A DNA stretch of 35,363 bases from positions 1 through 35,363 of the forward strand of contig JAXDKT010000196.1 of assembly GCA_034666965.1 (NCBI GenBank), in the 5' to 3' direction. The notes below the pieces were generated by a model. The model searched no databases and was not told the origin of the DNA. It saw only the letters and a program-made list of their open reading frames with translations. Shown piece after piece: positions 23,035 to 29,531 of the stretch. The translations under genes and the position numbers were made by a program. The DNA is from Chersky-267 sp034666965 (lineage in GTDB: Bacteria; Chloroflexota; Limnocylindria; Limnocylindrales; CSP1-4). Position 1 is the first letter of the stretch; every line of letters begins with the position of its first letter.

Positions 23035-24885
23035 TTGACCCAACGCGACCGGGGGATCGTCGCCGCCCTCGGGATTGCGCTGATCGTCTTGTCGCTGGCC
23101 GTGGCCCTGCCCCGTGGCTCGATCGGCTCGGGCGTCCCGGGCGGCTCCGGCGACGCCGCTGGCTCACCCTCGGCCGGCCCATCCACCCCCGACACGGCGG
23201 TCTACCGTGAGGGCACGATTGGCCGTCCGAGCTCGATCAATCCGCTGACCGCCCGCACCCAGGCCGACCGCGACCTGGTGGCGCTCGTGTTCAGTGGCCT
23301 GGTCGGACTGGGGCCGGATGGCACGTACCGGCCCGATCTGGCCGCGGGCTGGACGGTCGACGCCAAGGGCAAGACGTGGACCTTCACGATCCGGCCCGAT
23401 GCACGCTGGCAGGACGGCGAGCCGGTGACGTCGGACGATGTGGTCTTCACCGTGAACGTGCTCAAGAGCCCGGGCTATACCGGTCCAATGGCGGCCTCCT
23501 GGCGCGAGGTGAGCGTGACAGCGGTCGATGCCCGGACGGTCAGGTTCGAGCTGACCACACCGATCGGCGGATTCCTCCAGGCGGCCACGATCGGGCTGCT
23601 GCCGGCCCATCTCCTCAGCGAGACGCCGATCGAGACCCTCGCCGACGATCCCTTCAGCGTCCAGCCAGTCGGGGCGGGACCGTTCGTGCTGACCTCCTGG
23701 AACGCCGAATCGGCCACCCTCATTCCGGCCAGCGCCGCCGACGTCCCCGCAACCGATCCGGTGGCCCCCTCCGCGCCGAGCGACGGGCCGGCGCCAGCCG
23801 CGAGCGGTTCGCCGGTTGCACCAGGCTCGTCCGGCGCGGCAGCCGCGCCAGCTGCCCCATCGTCGCCAGCGGCCGCATCGCCGCCCACGGCTGCGCCCAC
23901 GCCCGTCCCCACCGACCGTCCCGAAGCGGCGCTGCCGGGCATCGCGCTGCACTTCTACCAGGACGCCGCCTCGCTCGCCGCTGCCTACCGGGCCGGCAAC
24001 CTCGACGCGGCCGCGGGCCTGCCAGCGGACATCGCCGGTCAGCTCGCCGCCGTCCCGGGGAACCACCTGCTGAGCTACCCGCGCACGACCCTGACGGCGA
24101 TCGCTCTCAACCTGCGACCCGGCAACGGCGAGCTGCGGCTGCCCGTCGTGCGTCATGGGCTGCTGGCCGCGATCGACCGGACCAAGCTCATCGCCACCGT
24201 GTTCGGCGGCGCCGCGACCCGCGCCGACTCGGCCATCCCGCCGTCGTCGTGGGCCTTCGACCCCAGCGTCAGCCGGCCCGTGCGCTTCGATTTGAAACGG
24301 GCGGCGGCCGACTTCAAGGCCGGCGGCTGGAAGCGGCGGACGGGCGGCTGGGCCGCGCCCGGCGGCAAGAAGCCGTACGTCCTGGAGCTCATCGCTCCCA
24401 ACGCCGAGTCGAACCCGACGGCGATGGCGGTGGCCCAGGCCGTGGCCGCGGATTGGACAGCCTTCGGGCTGCGGACGGTCGTGACCGGCCTGACACCGGC
24501 CCAGTTCGTCCAGGAGCGGCTGCGCAAGGGCAAATTCCAGTCGGCCGCGATCGACGTCAACATCGGGCTCGACCCGGATCTCTATCCGCTGTTCGCCTCG
24601 ACCCAGGCCACCAGCGCCGGTTCGAACATCAGCGGCATCCAGGATGTCCTGCTCGACCGCGACCTCATTCGAGCCCGGGCACCGGGCAGCGATACGGCTC
24701 GCAAGGCCGCCTACAGCAAGCTCCAGCAGCGCCTCGTCGACCGCACCTACATCCTGCCGATCGCCTTTCGCACAGAGCTGGTGGTCGTGTCCGATCGGCT
24801 CAGCGGACCGGTCGTCCGTGAGCTCGGCGATCCGGCTGATCGCTATTGGGATGTGCTAACATGGCTCCTCGCTGACGGCGGGTGA
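23035..24885 (+). CDS. ABC transporter substrate-binding protein, family 5 (peptide/nickel type)
   Basis: This 616-residue exported protein begins at TTG with a strong GGAGG about 9 nt upstream. An N-terminal membrane helix (about residues 9-27) could be a signal anchor; no lipobox cysteine is visible. The family-5 periplasmic-binding (SBP_bac_5) signature appears in order: TIGRPSSINPL (about 61), DLVALVFSGLVG, DLAAGWTVDAKGKTWTFTIRPDARWQDGEPVTSDDVVFT (about 100-140) and LVVVSDRLSG near the end. Residues about 230-300 are a Pro/Ala/Ser-rich insert inside the binding domain, like that in SecF. No permease or ATPase gene is adjacent, so the ligand and transporter partner are unknown. Peptide binding is inferred from the family only. 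Confidence 0.88.
   Translation: MTQRDRGIVAALGIALIVLSLAVALPRGSIGSGVPGGSGDAAGSPSAGPSTPDTAVYREGTIGRPSSINPLTARTQADRDLVALVFSGLVGLGPDGTYRPDLAAGWTVDAKGKTWTFTIRPDARWQDGEPVTSDDVVFTVNVLKSPGYTGPMAASWREVSVTAVDARTVRFELTTPIGGFLQAATIGLLPAHLLSETPIETLADDPFSVQPVGAGPFVLTSWNAESATLIPASAADVPATDPVAPSAPSDGPAPAASGSPVAPGSSGAAAAPAAPSSPAAASPPTAAPTPVPTDRPEAALPGIALHFYQDAASLAAAYRAGNLDAAAGLPADIAGQLAAVPGNHLLSYPRTTLTAIALNLRPGNGELRLPVVRHGLLAAIDRTKLIATVFGGAATRADSAIPPSSWAFDPSVSRPVRFDLKRAAADFKAGGWKRRTGGWAAPGGKKPYVLELIAPNAESNPTAMAVAQAVAADWTAFGLRTVVTGLTPAQFVQERLRKGKFQSAAIDVNIGLDPDLYPLFASTQATSAGSNISGIQDVLLDRDLIRARAPGSDTARKAAYSKLQQRLVDRTYILPIAFRTELVVVSDRLSGPVVRELGDPADRYWDVLTWLLADGG
24854..24862 (+). promoter_or_regulatory. Extended -10 promoter for the leucine tRNA pair
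   Basis: TGC-TAACAT lies in the last codons of the preceding gene, 51 nt before tRNA-Leu(CAG). It fits the TG(G/C)TANNNT pattern of this window. Confidence 0.38.
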
Positions 24886-24913
24886 GCACGATCACCGGTC
24901 GGCCGGGACTCAC

Positions 24914-25000
24914 GCCGAGGTGGCGGAATCGGTAGACGCGCTAGCTTCAGGAGCTAGTGTCCGCAAGGGCGTATGGGTTCAAATCCCTTCCTCGGTACCA
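24914..25000 (+). tRNA. tRNA-Leu (CAG)
   Basis: The 87-nt cloverleaf has acceptor stem GCCGAGG/CCTCGGT with one G-T pair, a long variable arm typical of class II tRNAs, anticodon stem CTAGC/GCTAG with loop TTCAGGA, and T loop TTCAAAT. CCA is encoded at the 3' end. It reads CTG codons, which are very frequent here. Confidence 0.96.
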
Positions 25001-25032
25001 CCCTCGACCGAGTCTCGCGCGGCGTCATTCGA

Positions 25033-25117
25033 GCCCAGGTGGCGGAATTGGTATACGCGTACGTTTGAGGGGCGTATGAGGCAACTCATCCGGGTTCAAG
25101 TCCCGGCCTGGGCACCA
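25033..25117 (+). tRNA. tRNA-Leu (GAG)
   Basis: The 85-nt class II tRNA has acceptor stem GCCCAGG/CCTGGGC, anticodon stem TACGT/GCGTA with loop TTGAGGG, and encoded CCA. It reads CTC/CTT codons. It lies 32 nt after the first leucine tRNA and is probably co-transcribed with it. Confidence 0.95.
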
Positions 25118-25184
25118 CTCCTGCATTGATCGCGGCGGTCCCGAAGGGGCCGCCGTCCCGATTCCGGGGCCGGGTTGGCGGGCG

Positions 25185-25190
25185 TATCCT
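25185..25190 (+). promoter_or_regulatory. Putative -10 element for tRNA-Val
   Basis: TATCCT ends 10 nt before the mature 5' end of tRNA-Val(TAC), so the primary transcript would carry almost no leader. No -35 is clear. Confidence 0.35.
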
Positions 25191-25200
25191 GCCCTCGCCC

Positions 25201-25277
25201 GGGCGGTTAGCTCAGCTGGTCAGAGCGCCTCGCTTACACCGAGGATGTCGGGGGTTCGAGTCCCTCACCGCCCACCA
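25201..25277 (+). tRNA. tRNA-Val (TAC)
   Basis: The 77-nt cloverleaf has acceptor stem GGGCGGT/ACCGCCC, anticodon stem CCTCG/CGAGG with loop CTTACAC, T loop TTCGAGT and encoded CCA. Confidence 0.97.
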
Positions 25278-25377
25278 CGATCGGCGCCGAGCCCGCTCGC
25301 GTGCGGTTGACGCCATCCGGCCCGCCTGATCGAGATCGTCGACCAGGAGGACCGCATCCGGGCCCGGACAGCGCGCC

Positions 25378-25386
25378 TGCTATGCT
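25378..25386 (+). promoter_or_regulatory. Extended -10 promoter for lemA-htpX
   Basis: TGC-TATGCT lies 44 nt before the lemA ATG, in the 153-nt gap after tRNA-Val that is otherwise without features. GGAGGA sits just before the ATG as ribosome binding site. Confidence 0.4.
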
Positions 25387-25430
25387 CGTGGCGCTCGCCC
25401 GCCCAGGCCGGGCGTACGCGGAGGAGGACC

Positions 25431-25994
25431 ATGCAACCAGCGCTGCTCATCCTGATCGTCATCATCGTGGCGATCGTCGGCTTCGTCATCGCCCTGTACA
25501 ACGGCCTGATCGGCCGGCGACTGCGGGTCGACGAGGCCCTGGCTCAGATCGAGGTCCAACTCAAGCGTCGCCATGACCTGATCCCCAACCTGGTCAACGC
25601 GGTCAAGGGCTACATGGACTTCGAGCAGGACGTCCTGACCAAGGTCACCGAGGCGCGCGCCAACGCCGTCGCCGCCGGCGCCAAAGGCCCGGCCGAGCAG
25701 GCCCAGGCCGAGAACATGCTGACCGGCGCCCTGCGCTCACTGTTTGCGGTCGTCGAGAACTACCCCCAGCTCAAGGCCAACGAGAACGTGCTCAGCCTGC
25801 AGGAGCAGGTGACCACGACCGAAAACCAGATCGGGTTCTCGCGCCAGCACTACAACGCGACCGTGCTCGACTACAACACGGCGATCCAGACCGTCCCGGC
25901 CGTGATCATCGCGGGCATGTTCGGCTTCACCAAGCGCGACTTCTTCGACGCCGAGCCGGAGGCCGACCAGGTCCCCCAGGTCCAGCTCCGCTAG
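25431..25994 (+). CDS. lemA: LemA family membrane protein
   Basis: LemA proteins are single-pass membrane proteins with a helical extracytoplasmic bundle; their biochemical role is unclear. This 187-residue protein has an N-terminal helix at about residues 4-24, then YNGLIGRRLRVDEALAQIEVQLKRRHDLIPNLV, the family signature, split here as RRLRVDEALAQIEVQLKRR and DLIPNLV. It also has AVKGYMDFEQ, YPQLKANENVLSLQEQ, FSRQHYNATVLDYNTAIQT and FGFTKRDFFDAEPEA, all typical of LemA. The strong GGAGGA before the ATG fixes the start. The next gene is the HtpX-like protease, a known recurrent neighbour, which suggests a shared membrane quality-control role. Confidence 0.95.
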   Translation: MQPALLILIVIIVAIVGFVIALYNGLIGRRLRVDEALAQIEVQLKRRHDLIPNLVNAVKGYMDFEQDVLTKVTEARANAVAAGAKGPAEQAQAENMLTGALRSLFAVVENYPQLKANENVLSLQEQVTTTENQIGFSRQHYNATVLDYNTAIQTVPAVIIAGMFGFTKRDFFDAEPEADQVPQVQLR

Positions 25995-26027
25995 GCGTTC
26001 GGCCGGTCGTCTGCGACCCGAGGATCC

Positions 26028-27008
26028 GTGGCCTCGACCTTCTACAGCCAGATCGCCGCGAACAAGCGGAATTCGGTGCTGCTCGCGATCGGGCTCATCC
26101 TGCTCCTGGCCATCCTGGGGCTGGCGATCGGGTATGGCCTGACCGGCAGCCTGTCGGGCGGCGTGAGCGCGACCGTACTGGCCCTGTTCGTCGGCGTCCT
26201 CGTCTCGCTCGTGTCCTACTTCCAGGGCGACTCGATCGTGCTGGCCGCCTCCGGCGCCCGGGCGGTCACCGAGGAGGAGTTTCCGCAGCTGTTCAACGTC
26301 GTCCGCGAGCTGACCATCGCGGGGAACCTGCCGATGCCCAAGGTCTACCTCATCGATGACACCTCGATGAACGCCTTCGCCACGGGTCGCGATCCACAGC
26401 ATGCCTCGATCGCGGTCACCAGCGGCCTGCTCAGCCGGATGGACCGCGAGGAAGTCCAGGGGGTCATCGCCCACGAGCTGTCGCACGTGCGCAACTTCGA
26501 CATCCGGTTCTCGCTCCTGGTCGGGGTCATGGTCGGCAGCATCGCCCTGCTCGCCGACTTCTTCCTGCGCTTCACGTTCTGGGGCGGGCGCGGCCGCTCG
26601 AGCGACAACGACAAGGGCGGCGGTGCCTTTCAGCTGATCATCCTGGCGGTTGCCCTGGTCCTGGCGATCCTGGCGCCGATCGCCGCCCGCCTGGTCCAGC
26701 TGGCGGTCAGCCGACAGCGCGAGTACCTGGCCGACGCGTCGGGCGTGGAGCTGACCCGCAACCCGGTCGGTCTCGAGCGAGCGCTGGCCACGATCGCGGG
26801 CGATACCGAGGTCCTCGAGGTCGCCAATCGGGCGACCCAGCACCTGTACTTCACGAACCCGATCATGAAGCTCGGCCAGACCGGCGAGACGAGCTCCTGG
26901 TTCGCGACCCATCCACGCCTGATCGACCGGATCAACCGGCTCCGCCAGCTGCGCGGCCTGACGCCGGTCGAGACCCCCGCCGAGGAGCTGGCCAGCAGCG
27001 GTCAATAG
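26028..27008 (+). CDS. htpX: HtpX-like membrane zinc metalloprotease (M48)
   Basis: HtpX cleaves misfolded or damaged membrane proteins on the cytoplasmic side. From GTG 26028 this protein has 326 residues, slightly longer than E. coli HtpX (about 290). Two N-terminal helices (about residues 18-41 and 44-65) precede the protease domain. The zinc site is His149-Glu-Leu-Ser-His153 (VIAHELSHV), with Glu232 in REYLADASGVELT as third ligand. Two more helices lie at about 162-183 and 200-225. WFATHPRLIDRINRLRQL is the usual C-terminal motif. All catalytic residues are present. The gene follows lemA after 33 nt and is probably co-transcribed. Confidence 0.94.
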   Translation: MASTFYSQIAANKRNSVLLAIGLILLLAILGLAIGYGLTGSLSGGVSATVLALFVGVLVSLVSYFQGDSIVLAASGARAVTEEEFPQLFNVVRELTIAGNLPMPKVYLIDDTSMNAFATGRDPQHASIAVTSGLLSRMDREEVQGVIAHELSHVRNFDIRFSLLVGVMVGSIALLADFFLRFTFWGGRGRSSDNDKGGGAFQLIILAVALVLAILAPIAARLVQLAVSRQREYLADASGVELTRNPVGLERALATIAGDTEVLEVANRATQHLYFTNPIMKLGQTGETSSWFATHPRLIDRINRLRQLRGLTPVETPAEELASSGQ

Positions 27009-27049
27009 GTCGCGGACGCCGTGGTGGTCGGCGTGACGGCGAGCCTCGG

Positions 27050-27079
27050 TTGAGGCCGTCGGAGGCGCCATGGTATTCT
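27050..27079 (+). promoter_or_regulatory. Promoter for the Phe-Gly-Gln tRNA group
   Basis: TTGAGG (27050-27055) and TGG-TATTCT (27071-27079) are 18 nt apart between hexamers, 41 nt before tRNA-Phe. This is the clearest two-element promoter in the window. Confidence 0.5.
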
Positions 27080-27119
27080 CCGCCTCGCCGACGGGCGGCC
27101 AGCCTGGTCAGGCCATCGG

Positions 27120-27195
27120 GCCGAGATAGCTCAGTTGGTAGAGCACGCGACTGAAAATCGCGGTGTCGCCAGTTCGATCCTGGCTCTCGGCACCA
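27120..27195 (+). tRNA. tRNA-Phe (GAA)
   Basis: The 76-nt cloverleaf has acceptor stem GCCGAGA/TCTCGGC, anticodon stem CGCGA/TCGCG with loop CTGAAAA, T loop TTCGATC and encoded CCA. Confidence 0.97.
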
Positions 27196-27216
27196 CCATG
27201 GTCGTCCGGTGCACCG

Positions 27217-27292
27217 GCGGGAGTAGCTCAGTTGGCAGAGCGCAACCTTGCCAAGGTTGAGGTCGCGGGTTCGAACCCCGTCTCCCGCTCCA
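27217..27292 (+). tRNA. tRNA-Gly (GCC)
   Basis: The 76-nt cloverleaf has acceptor stem GCGGGAG/CTCCCGC, anticodon stem CAACC/GGTTG with loop TTGCCAA, T loop TTCGAAC and encoded CCA. Confidence 0.97.
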
Positions 27293-27347
27293 CTCACGCG
27301 TCCGACGCCCGGTCGGGCCGGCCGGTGTCCGCCGACCACTCGTCCGG

Positions 27348-27418
27348 TGCCCCTTCGTCCAGTGGTAGGACAGCGGACTTTGGATCCGTTAACCGAGGTT
27401 CGAATCCTCGAGGGGCAA
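27348..27418 (+). tRNA. tRNA-Gln (TTG), CCA not encoded
   Basis: The acceptor stem is TGCCCCT/AGGGGCA, and the anticodon stem is GCGGA/TCCGT with loop CTTTGGA. The T stem is CGAGG/CCTCG. The discriminator A is followed by CGA rather than CCA, unlike the other tRNAs here, so the end must be added by CCA-adding enzyme. Confidence 0.95.
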
Positions 27419-27426
27419 CGACCACG

Positions 27427-27432
27427 TAAACT
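27427..27432 (+). promoter_or_regulatory. Putative -10 element for tRNA-Cys
   Basis: TAAACT lies 44 nt before tRNA-Cys in a GC-rich spacer, after the upstream tRNA-Gln. No -35 is obvious. Confidence 0.3.
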
Positions 27433-27476
27433 GGGCGGCGCCGGTCGGCGGGTCCCTGACCGGCCGGGATCTCTTC

Positions 27477-27553
27477 GGCGACGTGGTGAAGTGGTTCAAC
27501 ACGGAGGTCTGCAAAACCTCTATTCAGCGGTTCGAATCCGCTCGTCGCCTCCA
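27477..27553 (+). tRNA. tRNA-Cys (GCA)
   Basis: The 77-nt cloverleaf has acceptor stem GGCGACG/CGTCGCC, anticodon stem GAGGT/ACCTC with loop CTGCAAA, T loop TTCGAAT and encoded CCA. Confidence 0.97.
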
Positions 27554-27585
27554 CACTCCAGGCCCCAGACAGCCCGCGGGAGATC

Positions 27586-28146
27586 GTGACCACACTCGAG
27601 AATCGGCCGAACACCGCCCTCATCGTCATCGACGTCCAGACCGGTGTCGTGGCGGGGGCTCACGAGCGGGACGCGGTCGTCGCCAATGTCGGCAGCCTGG
27701 TCGACAAGGCCCGTCGGGCACGGGTCCCCGTGGTCTGGGTCCAGCACTCCGACGACGGGCTGGCGAGGGGGAGCGACGACTGGCAGATCGTCCCGGAGCT
27801 GACGCGGGACGAGGCCGAGCCGCTGGTCGAGAAGCACTACGCCGACTCCTTCGAGGAAACCACCCTCGAGACCGTACTGTCGGGCCTCGGCGTCGGCCGG
27901 CTCGTCGTCGCCGGGGCACAGACCGATGAGTGCATCCGCTCGACGCTCCATGGCGCGGTCGTCCGGGGCTATGACGCGACCCTGGTCAGCGACGCCCACA
28001 CGACCGAGGACCAGTCGGCCTGGGGGGCGCCGCCGCCGGACAAGGTCATCGCCCACACGAACCTGTACTGGACCTACCACACGGCGCCGGGGCGGACGGC
28101 CGGCACGGTCGAGACCAAGGACGTCGACTTCGGCGGCACCTCCTGA
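27586..28146 (+). CDS. Isochorismatase-family cysteine hydrolase
   Basis: This 186-residue protein belongs to the cysteine hydrolases that include isochorismatase, nicotinamidase and various amidases. The catalytic triad is visible: Asp16 (LIVIDVQTGVV), Lys83 (LVEKHYADSF) and Cys116 (GAQTDECIRSTLHGAV). VVWVQHSDD is the usual second strand. The protein ends with an ordinary core strand and a short charged tail. Substrate cannot be told from sequence; lack of a nicotinamidase-type metal site motif (DxHxxxxH) argues against nicotinamidase. GTG 27586 lies 32 nt after tRNA-Cys, so it may be transcribed from the tRNA promoter. It stands between tRNA-Cys and tRNA-Leu with no related pathway gene. 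Confidence 0.88.
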   Translation: MTTLENRPNTALIVIDVQTGVVAGAHERDAVVANVGSLVDKARRARVPVVWVQHSDDGLARGSDDWQIVPELTRDEAEPLVEKHYADSFEETTLETVLSGLGVGRLVVAGAQTDECIRSTLHGAVVRGYDATLVSDAHTTEDQSAWGAPPPDKVIAHTNLYWTYHTAPGRTAGTVETKDVDFGGTS

Positions 28147-28218
28147 GCGTCTCATTCACGTCTGCGGCGCCCCTCGAGGCGGAGTCGGACGGGCGACCGC
28201 CGGAGGCCTGCCTCGCGT

Positions 28219-28224
28219 TAGGCT
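28219..28224 (+). promoter_or_regulatory. Putative -10 element for tRNA-Leu (TAA)
   Basis: TAGGCT ends 7 nt before the mature tRNA 5' end, so transcription could start at or next to that base. The evidence is by eye only. Confidence 0.33.
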
Positions 28225-28231
28225 GTGCTCG

Positions 28232-28318
28232 GCCGAAGTGGCGGAACCGGCAGACGCGGCGGACTTAAACTCCGCTGCCCGCAAGGGCGTGTGAGTTCGA
28301 ATCTCACCTTCGGCACCA
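28232..28318 (+). tRNA. tRNA-Leu (TAA)
   Basis: The 87-nt class II tRNA has acceptor stem GCCGAAG/CTTCGGC, anticodon stem GCGGA/TCCGC with loop CTTAAAC, a long variable arm, T loop TTCGAAT and encoded CCA. It is the third leucine isoacceptor in the window and borders a block of unrecognised small genes. Confidence 0.97.
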
Positions 28319-28401
28319 GCGTGATCCTTGTCGCTCTGGCGGCGCCAACTACACTCGGCCCGACAGCTGACGGTCAAGCAACGCAGGGTGGGGGAGCGAT
28401 C

Positions 28402-28917
28402 GTGGCACAGCCATCGGCCCGAGACGTCCTGCGCACTCGGTTCGTGGAGGATCTGGTCGGCAAGCCGCGCCGCGGGCGCGCGACACGGGCCTTCGCCGTT
28501 CTGCTCATCGTCCTCCTCATCGCCATGGCGCTGCCCAGAATCGACCACGTCGGTGGCGACTGGTCTTGGGCGATCATCGGGATGATCTTCGTGAGTATCA
28601 GTAGCGGAGCGCGGGCCGCTTCCCAGCAACGCAAGCTCGGCGGCCGGGTGGCGCTCCAGGCCGCAGCGCTCCTGGCTTCTGCTGCGGCTACAGCAACGGT
28701 CATTGGATTGGCGGTCGGACTGTCCATGGGCTTTGGTGCGGAACCCGGCCATTCGGCTGCAGAGGCCATCTTTCGGCCCCTCCCGCTGCCGACGGAAGGT
28801 CCGGGCCTGGTCTTGTTCGGGGCCGTGGCCATGGGCTTCGTTGTGCTTGTGTATTGGTTGGCGAAGCGGATCGATGCCCGCAAGATCGAGGCCGAGAAGG
28901 GTCCCCATCCCCGGTGA
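28402..28917 (+). CDS. Predicted four-helix membrane protein of unknown family
   Basis: From GTG 28402, preceded by a GGGGGAG ribosome binding site, the protein has 171 residues. I do not recognise a family. Four hydrophobic segments lie at about residues 30-47, 54-67, 82-107 and 132-152. The N-terminus is basic and charged (LRTRFVEDLVGKPRRGRATR), and the C-terminus is charged (AKRIDARKIEAEKG). Third-position G/C bias is visibly weaker than in the housekeeping genes, with more A and T at wobble sites and codons such as GGT, TTG and GCA, which suggests acquired or fast-evolving DNA. It follows tRNA-Leu(TAA) by 83 nt. Earlier in-frame starts overlap the tRNA and are unlikely. Confidence 0.6.
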   Translation: MAQPSARDVLRTRFVEDLVGKPRRGRATRAFAVLLIVLLIAMALPRIDHVGGDWSWAIIGMIFVSISSGARAASQQRKLGGRVALQAAALLASAAATATVIGLAVGLSMGFGAEPGHSAAEAIFRPLPLPTEGPGLVLFGAVAMGFVVLVYWLAKRIDARKIEAEKGPHPR

Positions 28918-29030
28918 CGTCGCCAGCCTGACGCGCGCCGGGACGGCAGCGGGAGCTTGCGCCGTCCGTTAACAAACCGGCGATAGAGTCGCCGCGAAGT
29001 CGTCCAGTTGACGGCACAAGGGAGGGAGCC

Positions 29031-29270
29031 ATGGACTTCGCTGCGTTCCCATCGTCGCTGACCGCAACGTACACCGGCGACGATGGCGCGATCGCGAACG
29101 TGATCGTCCACGCCGCTCGCTCCAAGGGCAATGGCGTGGAGTACCTGTGCGTGGGGAGCGACGGCAGGACGTATCTGCTGGAGGCAAGCACGGTGGCCTT
29201 CGACGACGTTCCCAAGGGTGACCCCGTTCACCTCGGAAAGGCGAAAGGCAGGGCCAAGAAGTCGCGCTAG
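29031..29270 (+). CDS. Small soluble protein of unknown function
   Basis: This 79-residue protein starts at ATG with a clear GGGAGGGAG upstream. It shows alternating strands (SLTATYTGDDG, NVIVHAARS, VEYLCVGSDGRTYLLEA) and a basic tail (HLGKAKGRAKKSR). This could be a small beta-barrel such as an SH3-like fold, but no family is recognised. The basic tail might contact nucleic acid; that is speculation. It lies between two small membrane-protein genes in the low-bias block after tRNA-Leu(TAA). Confidence 0.55.
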   Translation: MDFAAFPSSLTATYTGDDGAIANVIVHAARSKGNGVEYLCVGSDGRTYLLEASTVAFDDVPKGDPVHLGKAKGRAKKSR

Positions 29271-29275
29271 GTCAC

Positions 29276-29497
29276 GTGAGCGTCAGTCCGTCCGACCTGG
29301 CGGTGACGATCGCGGTGGCTGCGTTCGGCTGTCTGGCGATCTGGGTTCGAGTCGAGGTCCATCTGAAGCGGACTCGGGAGAGGCCGGCGCGAGACGACGG
29401 GTCACCCTCGGATCGGAGTCTCGAGACCGTAGCGCACGACAGCCGGGAATCGAGCGACATCGGGCGGGGCTCGGGGCGGCCGGGATCGCCAGGCTAG
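29276..29497 (+). CDS. Possible small single-pass membrane protein
   Basis: GTG 29276, 5 nt after the previous stop, opens a 73-residue frame. It has one hydrophobic helix at about residues 7-25 (LAVTIAVAAFGCLAIWVRV) and a charged, Ser/Arg/Asp-rich tail. No family is recognised. No good ribosome binding site is seen, but coupling to the gene upstream is possible. The ending runs into the shared hairpin at 29498. Confidence is low because the frame is short and the codon use is not strongly typical. Confidence 0.4.
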   Translation: MSVSPSDLAVTIAVAAFGCLAIWVRVEVHLKRTRERPARDDGSPSDRSLETVAHDSRESSDIGRGSGRPGSPG

Positions 29498-29522
29498 GGT
29501 TGGGGCGCAAACCGCCCCAACC
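29498..29522. terminator. Bidirectional terminator hairpin between convergent genes
   Basis: GGTTGGGGCG (29498-29507) pairs perfectly with CGCCCCAACC (29513-29522) across a 5-nt loop (CAAAC). It lies between the + strand small genes and the end of the minus-strand receiver-ParA gene. No T-run follows on either strand. Confidence 0.7.
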
Positions 29523-29531
29523 ACGCTCCCG

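Noticed and set aside
28319..29500. Direct repeat of the tRNA-Leu(TAA) 3' end as an island attachment site
   Set aside because: No copy of the tRNA end was found downstream within the small-gene block, and no integrase is visible.
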